A stretch of DNA of 27,420 nucleotides from contig NZ_CALPCB010000013.1 in the NCBI RefSeq assembly GCF_943192895.1, positions 1 through 27,420 on the forward strand, given 5' to 3'. A program made the position numbers and the translations under genes. Source of the stretch: Veillonella_A intestinalis (GTDB lineage Bacteria > Bacillota > Negativicutes > Veillonellales > Veillonellaceae). Positions 21,413 to 27,235 of this stretch are shown here, one piece after another. A model generated the notes under the pieces. That model ran no database searches and was not told the DNA's origin. It saw nothing but the letters and a program-made list of their open reading frames with translations. How positions within the stretch are numbered: position 1 is the stretch's first letter; the number at the start of each line of letters is the position of its first letter.

Positions 21413-22426
21413 TTATTTAAGTAATTTGATGGCTTTTCGGAGTTGTGGCAAGGCCTTATGCGTGTAAACTCCATCGGTAACATTGTTTGCTGAGTGCCCT
21501 AGTAATCTACGCTTAACATTGTAATTGGCTCCAGCATCATCTAACCAGGTAGCAAATGTGTGTCGGCAGTCATGAGTAGTGTGGTTAGCACCAATTGATT
21601 TCATGACAGCGTTAAATCGACGAGCAAATTGAGCATAAGTCATAGGTTTTTCACCGAGTAAATACTTGTTTCCACTAGTAATCGTTTTTTCAATATATGG
21701 CCATATTTTATCGTGTATCGGGATAACTCGTATGCCAGATTTAGTTTTAGACTTTGTGATATTAAAATATTTTTGTTTACGATTAACATTTTTACTTAAA
21801 TGGGAGCAAAATTCTGCAGAGCGCATACCACTATATAGTAATGTGAGGACAAACCATTTATCAGGATGATTGGATTGCCATAGTTTATTTACAATGCGTC
21901 GAGTAAATGGCTTATGAGGTCGAACGGGGATATTTTTGCCAATAACTAAGTAAGCGCCTAAATTACGGTCAGTCCATTCGTTAATTATTGCAAACTTATA
22001 AAGTTGATGTATTAATGATCTAACCTTTTTGAGACTTGCGTATGAGAGGCCGTTAGAGGACATATTGTCCAAGATATTTTGTAAATCTTGATGCTTAATC
22101 TTTTTAATAGGGATTGTTGCAAGTGCTCCAATGTGTTTTAGGCTATTTACATAGCTGTTAGCGGTTGATTGGCTAACTTGCTTAGAGTGGCTTGCAAACC
22201 AAATTTTATATATTTTGGCAAGTGTAATTGTAGGTGTTGGTATATCAGTAGATTGATTAAATTGAGCTAAAGCAGTTAATGCATCAGTTTTAGTCTTGTA
22301 GTAGCCGATTATGTGGTAAATGGCACGGCCGTTATTTTCATAACCTATAGTTTTTCTGACCATGTATGGTCTTCTGCGTTGGCCAGATAATTTACAGATT
22401 TGACCGTAGTTGTTTGGTAGTTTCAT
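21413..22426 (-). CDS. Tyrosine recombinase, candidate fibre invertase
   Basis: Start is set at 22426, with GGAGGT 9 bases upstream on the minus strand, giving 337 aa. The N-terminal domain (KLPNNYGQICKLSGQRRRPYMVRKTIGYENNG) is a short arm-type domain, followed by a core-binding domain and a catalytic domain with the full set: Arg202 (GMRSAEF), Lys229 (TKSG), His285 and Arg288 (THDCRHTF), His311 (LLGHS), nucleophile Tyr321 (GVYTH). All are present, so the enzyme should be active. The gene lies inside the late region, between fibre and lysis genes, not at a prophage end, and 132 bp from the right inversion site. This favours an invertase over a prophage integrase. It is the only clear minus-strand gene here. 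Confidence 0.9.
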   Translation of the reverse strand: MKLPNNYGQICKLSGQRRRPYMVRKTIGYENNGRAIYHIIGYYKTKTDALTALAQFNQSTDIPTPTITLAKIYKIWFASHSKQVSQSTANSYVNSLKHIGALATIPIKKIKHQDLQNILDNMSSNGLSYASLKKVRSLIHQLYKFAIINEWTDRNLGAYLVIGKNIPVRPHKPFTRRIVNKLWQSNHPDKWFVLTLLYSGMRSAEFCSHLSKNVNRKQKYFNITKSKTKSGIRVIPIHDKIWPYIEKTITSGNKYLLGEKPMTYAQFARRFNAVMKSIGANHTTHDCRHTFATWLDDAGANYNVKRRLLGHSANNVTDGVYTHKALPQLRKAIKLLK

Positions 22427-22469
22427 AATTTTAATACCTCCATTTTTAAACATAGAAAGGAATGATAGC

Positions 22470-22898
22470 ATGGACAATCAATATCTTATCGTATTAGAAC
22501 AGCCTGATAAAAATGGTGAAAGTGTTAAAGTTACCTCATATTGGCTAGGGGTCCATGGGGGAACCTGGGAAGAGTTAGAAGCGCTTGCTAAAAAGGATTA
22601 TCCAGAGAAAATTTATTTACGGGATGAAGATGGCAGCATACAAGCTAAACTAGCAGATGAAAAGTATGTATGGGGCGGTGAAGCTCCTGTTACGCCTACT
22701 CCGTACATACCAACTGAAGCTGAAAAGCGGAAAGCCAAAATACAGGAAATTAAAGCTGAAACTGATGCAGCTAATGCAGCCTTGCAAGAACGTATGATGA
22801 CTGCGCTTTTACAAGGTGATGATAAGTTAGCTGCAAAACTACGGGACCAATATCAAGCAAATAATGCAACCATGATTAGTAAAATTAAGGAGGTATAA
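22470..22898 (+). CDS. Possible tail fibre-associated chaperone (142 aa)
   Basis: Start is ATG 22470 with GAAAGG upstream; a longer in-frame start at 22410 lacks a site and would overlap the recombinase. The N-terminal half (MDNQYLIVLEQPDKNGES, YWLGVHGGTWEELEALAKKDYPEK) is beta-rich; the C-terminal third is a long charged helix (EAEKRKAKIQEIKAE, LQERMMTALLQGDDKLAAKLRDQYQ). This domain order resembles phage tail-fibre assembly chaperones and XkdW-type proteins, but I cannot assign a family. Only 43 bases separate its start from that of the divergent recombinase. Confidence 0.78.
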   Translation: MDNQYLIVLEQPDKNGESVKVTSYWLGVHGGTWEELEALAKKDYPEKIYLRDEDGSIQAKLADEKYVWGGEAPVTPTPYIPTEAEKRKAKIQEIKAETDAANAALQERMMTALLQGDDKLAAKLRDQYQANNATMISKIKEV

Positions 22899-22900
22899 AA

Positions 22901-23047
22901 ATGAATGAAGTAAGATACTGTGAATATTGTGCACAGGAATTAAAGGAAGATGGTCATTGCCCTGATGATGGTTGTGTTTACAATGTATATCTTGACGCTA
23001 TTGCTGACTGTGATGCGGAAATTGAAGCAGAAAAGGAGAATGATTAA
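22901..23047 (+). CDS. Cysteine-rich microprotein (48 aa)
   Basis: ATG 22901 follows AAGGAGGTA by 5-6 bases. The protein opens MNEVRYCEYCAQELKEDGHC and continues PDDGC, giving CxxC and a second Cys pair, so a small zinc ribbon is likely. The rest is acidic (DAIADCDAEIEAEKEND). It starts 2 bases after the previous stop and its stop overlaps the holin ATG, so it is part of the lysis operon. Function unknown. Confidence 0.8.
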   Translation: MNEVRYCEYCAQELKEDGHCPDDGCVYNVYLDAIADCDAEIEAEKEND

Positions 23048-23577
23048 TGGTCTATTTACAATATGCGCAGGAAATGTGGGAATCACTAATTACTGCATGG
23101 TGGGTTAAAAGTGCGTTGTCTGTAGTAGCGGCAGTGGGGATTTGGTTAATAGGTCTTAAACACGTGCAAGTGTTAGGCATATTTATCTTGCTTGTTGGAA
23201 TTGATTTATTGACTAAATGGGCTAGTGTAGCCTTTAAAATGTTAGTCGATGAATACGGATATGAACCAGATAAAATTGCTGTGTGGGAAAAGTATAGAGC
23301 AATCCCCACGGCATTTGACCTTAATTTAATTCGAAGTGAATATATGCGCAAAGGCTTTGTAAAAAAAGTCCTCACTTATGTAGCAGCTACAGCAGCTGCT
23401 TTTTTATTTGACTGGATGGCTAATAAAAATGGATTTGCAGTTAACCTTGTGTGGTTGTATCTCGGGTCGTCCGAATTTTTAAGTATCCTAGAAAACCTCC
23501 GAGACGGTGGAAATAAGAGTATGGGAAAATTTTTGGAACTAGTACGGGATAAAATTGAAAACAAAGTTAAATTGTAA
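23047..23577 (+). CDS. Phage holin (toxin secretion/phage lysis family)
   Basis: A 176-aa membrane protein. Predicted spans are about residues 20-37 (VKSALSVVAAVGIWLIGL), 40-57 (VQVLGIFILLVGIDLLTKW), and a hydrophobic segment at about 108-123 (VLTYVAATAAAFLFDW) with a further one at 130-140. The GIDLLTKW motif and the C-terminal ENLRDGGNK are typical of the holin family. Residues 65-105 form an unusually long, charged insertion. It would permeabilise the inner membrane so that the amidase can reach the wall. Confidence 0.88.
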   Translation: MVYLQYAQEMWESLITAWWVKSALSVVAAVGIWLIGLKHVQVLGIFILLVGIDLLTKWASVAFKMLVDEYGYEPDKIAVWEKYRAIPTAFDLNLIRSEYMRKGFVKKVLTYVAATAAAFLFDWMANKNGFAVNLVWLYLGSSEFLSILENLRDGGNKSMGKFLELVRDKIENKVKL

Positions 23578-23582
23578 TTAAA

Positions 23583-23610
23583 AAGGCCACCCTATTTGGG
23601 TGGCTTATTT
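23583..23610 (+). terminator. Terminator after the holin gene
   Basis: AAGGCCACCC-tattt-GGGTGGCTT followed by ATTTATT. It closes the holin transcript. Confidence 0.75.
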
Positions 23611-23624
23611 ATTGAAGTAAGGAG

Positions 23625-23651
23625 GTAAAGTTATATTTAAATAAACTTTAC
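23625..23651 (+). other. Unassigned hairpin with a ribosome-site-like sequence
   Basis: GTAAAGTT pairs perfectly with AACTTTAC around an 11-base loop; AAGGAGG lies just before it, but no start codon follows. A weak promoter-like TATGAT is at 23665-23670. Purpose unknown. Confidence 0.4.
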
Positions 23652-23675
23652 TTTTAAGTTATAGTATGATAGTAT

Positions 23676-23858
23676 ATGTATAAAGACAATCCCCCTACCT
23701 CTCCTAGTGAGCAGATTTATTCTGAGCGTAGGGGTTTTTTTATAGGAGAAAATGATGGAATATTTAGTTTGTGTAGAGACTCAGAAGAAAGGGCCCATTT
23801 ATTAGGCTTTCGAAGTTTGAAAGATGCAAAGAATATAATAAAATATATTTTAGAATAG
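23676..23858 (+). CDS. Small protein of unknown function (60 aa) with terminator-like hairpin in its 5' end
   Basis: The C-terminal 40 residues look like a real folded protein (GFFIGENDGIFSLCRDSEERAHLLGFRSLKDAKNIIKYIL), ending before a strong terminator. The ATG at 23676 has no ribosome site. The TATGAT at 23665-23670 would start the RNA close to the ATG, so the mRNA may be leaderless. Bases 23692-23740 can form CCCCTAC...GTAGGGG followed by seven Ts, so an attenuator or a small RNA could be made instead. The coding call is moderate; the protein function is unknown. Confidence 0.5.
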   Translation: MYKDNPPTSPSEQIYSERRGFFIGENDGIFSLCRDSEERAHLLGFRSLKDAKNIIKYILE

Positions 23859-23859
23859 A

Positions 23860-23882
23860 GCACTCTTTAGAGTGCTTTTTTT
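23860..23882 (+). terminator. Intrinsic terminator
   Basis: GCACTC-ttta-GAGTGC followed by seven Ts, 2 bases after the stop of the 60-aa gene. Confidence 0.82.
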
Positions 23883-23904
23883 ATACCCTAATAGGAGGTA
23901 AACT

Positions 23905-24417
23905 ATGAAAGTATTTATAAACCCCGGCCACGACCGAGTATATGATAGTGGAGCTATCAACCCGGTAACAGGAGTCCGTGAATGTGACATTGTTGCTAAA
24001 GCAGGTAAACTGTTAGCTGGCTATTTACAGACTGCAGGTCTTGAAGTTAGGTCACTACAGGATGACAGCTTAGCATTAGTCTGTTCTGAGAGTAATGAGT
24101 GGGGCGCTGACTTATTTGTAAGTTTACACTGCAATGCGTTTAACACTGAGGCAAGAGGCACTGAGACTTATTACAAGTCATTTAACGGCCAGCGATTGGC
24201 AGGCTTTATCCAATCGCAAATTATACGTAGTGTGCCTACAATAGATCGTGGTTGCAAAACTGGTGATTTATATGTATTAAATAACACTGATGCGGTGGCT
24301 GTACTCGTTGAGATGGCATTTATAGACAATATGGATGATTTAGCATTGCTAGAGCAACAATTAGATAAGATTGTACGAGCAATTGCACGAGGTATTACCG
24401 ATTATTGGATTGCATGA
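23905..24417 (+). CDS. N-acetylmuramoyl-L-alanine amidase (endolysin)
   Basis: A 170-aa Amidase_3 enzyme that cuts the bond between muramic acid and L-Ala in peptidoglycan. Zinc ligands are His9 (NPGHD), Glu26 (VRECD) and His75 (SLHCNAF), with catalytic Glu136 (LVEMAFIDN). The end of the fold is complete, but there is no separate cell-wall-binding domain and no signal peptide, so it needs the holin to reach the wall. TAGGAGGTAAACT precedes the ATG. It is a single-domain endolysin, common in phages of diderm Firmicutes. Confidence 0.92.
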   Translation: MKVFINPGHDRVYDSGAINPVTGVRECDIVAKAGKLLAGYLQTAGLEVRSLQDDSLALVCSESNEWGADLFVSLHCNAFNTEARGTETYYKSFNGQRLAGFIQSQIIRSVPTIDRGCKTGDLYVLNNTDAVAVLVEMAFIDNMDDLALLEQQLDKIVRAIARGITDYWIA

Positions 24418-24427
24418 ATAAATCCTC

Positions 24428-24470
24428 TTGACTTTTTGTGTTCCGTAAAATATAATTGATTTATCGGAAC
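24428..24470 (+). promoter_or_regulatory. Promoter with dyad operator for the RHH gene
   Basis: TTGACT (24428-24433), 17-bp spacer, TATAAT (24451-24456). GTTCCG (24440-24445) and CGGAAC (24465-24470) form an inverted repeat that surrounds the -10 box, so a bound dimer or tetramer would block RNA polymerase. Autoregulation by the RHH protein is inferred. Confidence 0.75.
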
Positions 24471-24490
24471 GCATAAAGTGAGGTGATATA

Positions 24491-24664
24491 ATGAGTCCGA
24501 AAATAGGGAGACCTAAGTCAGATAATCCTAAAAGTATAGACATTAAAGTCAGAGTGGATAAAGACACTAATGATAAATTAGTTGAATTTGCTAATAAACA
24601 CTCTATATCTCGTACAGAGGTTATACGAAGAGGAATTGATTTAGTACTATCTTCCGATAAATAA
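24491..24664 (+). CDS. Ribbon-helix-helix (Arc/CopG-type) regulator (57 aa)
   Basis: ATG 24491 follows GAGGTGATATA. The 57-residue product opens MSPKIGRPKSDNPKSIDIKV with a basic arm and a beta strand (SIDIKVRVD), then two helices (KDTNDKLVEFANKH and SRTEVIRRGIDLVLSS), the standard ribbon-helix-helix fold of Arc/CopG repressors. The perfect promoter with a dyad across its -10 box suggests that it represses itself. It is followed by a bidirectional hairpin and the Rha gene. Confidence 0.85.
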   Translation: MSPKIGRPKSDNPKSIDIKVRVDKDTNDKLVEFANKHSISRTEVIRRGIDLVLSSDK

Positions 24665-24666
24665 AA

Positions 24667-24708
24667 AAAACACTTACCCCATCCCGCAAAGATAAAAGTA
24701 AGTGTTTT
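24667..24708. terminator. Bidirectional terminator hairpin
   Basis: AAAACACTTAC (24667-24677) pairs with GTAAGTGTTTT (24698-24708) as an 11-bp stem around a 20-base loop, with A tracts on the left and T tracts on the right. Confidence 0.75.
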
Positions 24709-24716
24709 ATGCAGAA

Positions 24717-24753
24717 GTTTCCTTCTATGAAATATTATATCATAGTTGGAAAC
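24717..24753 (+). promoter_or_regulatory. Dyad operator upstream of the Rha gene
   Basis: GTTTCCTTCTATGA (24717-24730) and TCATAGTTGGAAAC (24740-24753) form 14-base arms with 12 matches around 9 bases. TATTAT inside it could be a -10 box. Outer half sites (TTCC/GGAA) resemble those of the RHH operator. Confidence 0.68.
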
Positions 24754-24777
24754 CCTTTTGAACAAGGAGTGAATACT

Positions 24778-25644
24778 ATGAACTTAACAGAAATTTTAAC
24801 TTTAGACAGTCGTGAAGTTGCTAGTATGATTAATAAATCTCACAATGATTTATTAAAAGATATTAGGCGTTATGGTGATTATCTTATTGAGGGTAAAATT
24901 CCCCTCAATGACTTTTGGCAAGAAAGCACCTACAAAGATAAGATTGGGCGAACTTTAAAATGTTACCAAATCACCAAGAAGGGCTGTGAATTTTTAGCTC
25001 ATAAGATGACTGGCAAAAAGGGAGCTATATTTACCGCCACATACATTAATCGTTTTCATGAAATGGAAGAAGAATTAAATAATACACCTTCTAATATTAC
25101 CTTACGTCATACAAAATGGGGCAAAGAGAAAGTAATGACTACCAGGGATTTTTGGCAAATAACAGGTGTTCCCCAAGGTAATGTTAATTGGTTCTTGAAA
25201 AAATTTAACCTTGAATATTGGATATTGACGGGAAAAGATTTAAGAAAGTATAAAGAACTTAATAATTTAAAAAATTGTGTAACATCATCCATGACATTGA
25301 TACCGTCTTATTCCGCAATAATTTTAGTCAAAAAATTAGATTTATGGACTAAAGAATTACAGAAAAGTTTTGGAGATTATTTTAAACCGTATAGAGATTT
25401 AATAGTTGCTGATAAACAAGAAGCATTGGCATTAGATACGGACGAATTAATTTCTATTCGAAGCGAAAAAATAATAGCAAAGATAAATGAGCTTAAAAGA
25501 AAACTAATTGCTGTTGATGTATTGTTGGATGAATTAATTGATATTAGAAGAACTAAAAGAGATCATGAACGATATGGTGAGAATATATTAAAATTATTAT
25601 ATTCATCGTCAAGTGATATGTTTGGTATTAATAAAATAATTTAA
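24778..25644 (+). CDS. Rha-family phage regulatory protein
   Basis: Start ATG 24778 has AAGGAGTGA upstream; the upstream in-frame ATGs fall within the operator. The 288-aa protein has the pRha N-terminal domain at residues 8-95 (LDSREVASMINKSHNDLLKDIRRYG, then FWQESTYKDKIGRTLKCYQITKKGCEFLAHKMTGKKG and the end FTATYINRFHEMEEEL). The C-terminal 190 residues are a different, charged helical domain with long Lys/Glu/Leu helices (SEKIIAKINELKRKLIAVD). Rha proteins are regulators linked to the lysis/lysogeny decision. It sits, unusually, between lysis genes and cargo, preceded by its own operator and followed by a terminator. Confidence 0.85.
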   Translation: MNLTEILTLDSREVASMINKSHNDLLKDIRRYGDYLIEGKIPLNDFWQESTYKDKIGRTLKCYQITKKGCEFLAHKMTGKKGAIFTATYINRFHEMEEELNNTPSNITLRHTKWGKEKVMTTRDFWQITGVPQGNVNWFLKKFNLEYWILTGKDLRKYKELNNLKNCVTSSMTLIPSYSAIILVKKLDLWTKELQKSFGDYFKPYRDLIVADKQEALALDTDELISIRSEKIIAKINELKRKLIAVDVLLDELIDIRRTKRDHERYGENILKLLYSSSSDMFGINKII

Positions 25645-25650
25645 ATCAAT

Positions 25651-25680
25651 AAAAGGCGCTCTTAGGGGCGTCTTTTTATT
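25651..25680 (+). terminator. Terminator after the Rha gene
   Basis: AAAAGGCGC pairs with GCGTCTTTT (one G-T pair), followed by a T-rich tract. Confidence 0.72.
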
Positions 25681-25713
25681 CTACTTATATGAAGAATAAA
25701 AAGAGGTGACATA

Positions 25714-26265
25714 ATGGCTAATAATAAAAGGTTATTATATATAATAGGTGCAGCTATAGTTGTTGCTTTACTTGTATTAGCAGTCGGTTATAAATTACAG
25801 ACAGATAAACAACAAGCTCAAATAGTTACTACTAATACTCTACAAGACTCGCAGACTTTGTCTAAAGCTATTAATGTACCGACATCAACAGCCGTGCAAA
25901 TCCATCGTGAGATACAACATGTAAAGGAGCCTGTAGTAAGTTATTATGTACAAGCGCCCGATGTTATGACTGCAACTAAACAAACACAGCAGGCAATTAA
26001 TAATAAAAGCGAGTCATTGCCCGTGGCAGTTACAGCTAAAAGTGACCGCACTGTAGTTACACCTAACACAGTGCAACAAAAGGTTGATGTTTATAAAATC
26101 AATCTTAATAAGGCACACAAGATTAAAGTAGGGATAACGGTGATTGACGATAAATCATATGCTACTGTTGGCTATCAGGCAGGGCGCTTTGAGGGCATGG
26201 CACATTTTAAGTCAGATGGCAAGATTAAAGGTGCAACTGCTTTATATACAGTTGCTGAATGGTAA
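25714..26265 (+). CDS. Membrane-anchored periplasmic protein, possible lysis role (183 aa)
   Basis: An N-terminal membrane span (RLLYIIGAAIVVALLVLAVGYKLQ, residues about 6-27) with a basic start anchors the protein with a Gln/Thr/Ser-rich outside domain. The domain includes a helix rich in Gln (TKQTQQAINNK) and ends in a small beta domain (VDVYKINLNKAHKIKVGITVIDDKSYATVGYQAGRF). AGAGGTGA precedes the ATG. Diderm hosts need spanins after the endolysin step, and this protein has the i-spanin form of one short membrane segment plus a periplasmic part, but there is no clear coiled coil or partner lipoprotein. I do not recognise a family. Confidence 0.7.
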   Translation: MANNKRLLYIIGAAIVVALLVLAVGYKLQTDKQQAQIVTTNTLQDSQTLSKAINVPTSTAVQIHREIQHVKEPVVSYYVQAPDVMTATKQTQQAINNKSESLPVAVTAKSDRTVVTPNTVQQKVDVYKINLNKAHKIKVGITVIDDKSYATVGYQAGRFEGMAHFKSDGKIKGATALYTVAEW

Positions 26266-26292
26266 GAAATTTCAGCAAATGACAAATGAAAG

Positions 26293-26321
26293 TTGATGAT
26301 AATATATTTTTAAGGTATAAT
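26293..26321 (+). promoter_or_regulatory. Promoter of the right-end cargo genes
   Basis: TTGATG (26293-26298), 17-bp spacer, TATAAT (26316-26321). It gives these two genes their own transcript in the lysogen. Confidence 0.78.
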
Positions 26322-26346
26322 TGGAATACAGATAGGAGGTGCTTTT

Positions 26347-26571
26347 ATGAAGGAAAAAGGAGTAAGAAAAAATAAATATTCTTTTTGGGCAAATTTATTT
26401 TTATGCGGAGTATCTATGATTTCTTTATACCCTACAATTCATTATAAATCACCCATTAGTCATAGTTCTGCCGACATAGTTGAAAAGGCTTGGGAAATGA
26501 CAGGAAATAGTATGTATTCTGCAGTTGATAGGGTAGGGGGAAGATTAGGGATAATTCATGGAAGAAGATAA
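26347..26571 (+). CDS. Small membrane protein (74 aa)
   Basis: AGGAGGTG (26334-26341) lies before ATG 26347. One hydrophobic span, WANLFLCGVSMISLYP (about 14-29), follows a basic N-terminus (MKEKGVRKNKYS); the rest is soluble (SHSSADIVEKAWEMTGNSM, then GGRLGIIHGRR). I know of no family. It is the first gene of the promoter-bearing cargo cassette and overlaps the DUF2335 gene by 14 bases. Confidence 0.72.
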   Translation: MKEKGVRKNKYSFWANLFLCGVSMISLYPTIHYKSPISHSSADIVEKAWEMTGNSMYSAVDRVGGRLGIIHGRR

Positions 26572-26965
26572 GCTTGAGAAGAATGAAAACCATAACTCTG
26601 TTGAAGTAGAAGAAAAACCTGAGGTAAAAACAGCTATTCGTGAAGTGATATCGGCTACGTATAAAGGACCTTTGCCACCGCCTAATATTATGCGAGGTTA
26701 TGATGATATATGTCCTGGTGCAGCTAAAATGATTTTAGATGAATTTCAAGCTAATTCTGAGCATGTGCGAGAAATGGAAAGAATGACTCGACAAAAAGAG
26801 CTGGATATGGCTAGTCGAGGTCAAATTATTGCTACAGTATTTGGTGGTGTTTTATTTGCTATTGTAATATGGTCTTTAGTTTCAGGTTGGTTTTGGATAG
26901 CAGGCGCAGGTATTATTACAGCGTTAGTTTCTGTGATAACTGCGTTTTTGAAAAGAGAAAATTAG
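26558..26965 (+). CDS. DUF2335 membrane protein
   Basis: A 135-aa protein with the DUF2335 signature YKGPLPPPNIMRGYDDICPGAA followed by a helix with EHVREMERMTRQKE (about residues 36-85), then two C-terminal membrane spans (GQIIATVFGGVLFAIVIWSLVSG and WIAGAGIITALVSVITAFL). The N-terminal 30 residues are acidic. DUF2335 proteins appear in prophages and genomic islands, with no established function that I can state. Being at the prophage edge with its own promoter and terminator, it looks like a gene expressed in lysogens. Confidence 0.83.
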   Translation: MEEDKLEKNENHNSVEVEEKPEVKTAIREVISATYKGPLPPPNIMRGYDDICPGAAKMILDEFQANSEHVREMERMTRQKELDMASRGQIIATVFGGVLFAIVIWSLVSGWFWIAGAGIITALVSVITAFLKREN

Positions 26966-26975
26966 AATAATGAAA

Positions 26976-27000
26976 GCACTCACAATAGTGGGTGCTTTTT
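26976..27000 (+). terminator. Terminator of the right cargo cassette
   Basis: GCACTCAC-AATA-GTGGGTGC followed by TTTTT, identical over all 25 bases to 1691-1715. Confidence 0.85.
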
Positions 27001-27040
27001 AGTGATTAAAATGTTCTACAAAATTAAAGGAGTGACAGCT

Positions 27041-27070
27041 GTTTTGCTTTGACGGCAAAAACACGTCAAA
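27041..27070. other. Inverted repeat near the prophage-host junction, possible attR
   Basis: TTTGACG (27048-27054) and CGTCAAA (27064-27070) are inverted repeats separated by 9 bases, the geometry of a tyrosine-integrase core site. The same stretch can form GTTTTGC-tttgacg-GCAAAAC. The rest of 27001-27159 has no gene. The junction with host DNA must be between 27000 and tuf; the exact point is not visible without attL. Confidence 0.3.
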
Positions 27071-27159
27071 AAATACACAGAAATTAATCTTTTTTATAGA
27101 CTTTAAATCAAGATATAAAAGATGGCCAATACGCAATATTACTCATTTTTATAAAAAAG

Positions 27160-27189
27160 TAGACAAACAAAATCGTTACGGAGTATAAT
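27160..27189 (+). promoter_or_regulatory. tuf promoter
   Basis: TAGACA (27160-27165), 18-bp spacer, TATAAT (27184-27189), 46 bases before the tuf start, with AAGGAGG between. tuf thus keeps its own promoter beside the prophage. Confidence 0.72.
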
Positions 27190-27235
27190 GAGCGTATATA
27201 GGTTTTTATTTTTGTGAAGGAGGCTCATTACTTCA

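Noticed and set aside
23593..23760. Type I toxin-antitoxin RNA pair
   Set aside because: The GTAGGGG-TTTTTTT hairpin recalls antisense RNAs of such systems, but I found no small hydrophobic toxin frame with a ribosome site on either strand.
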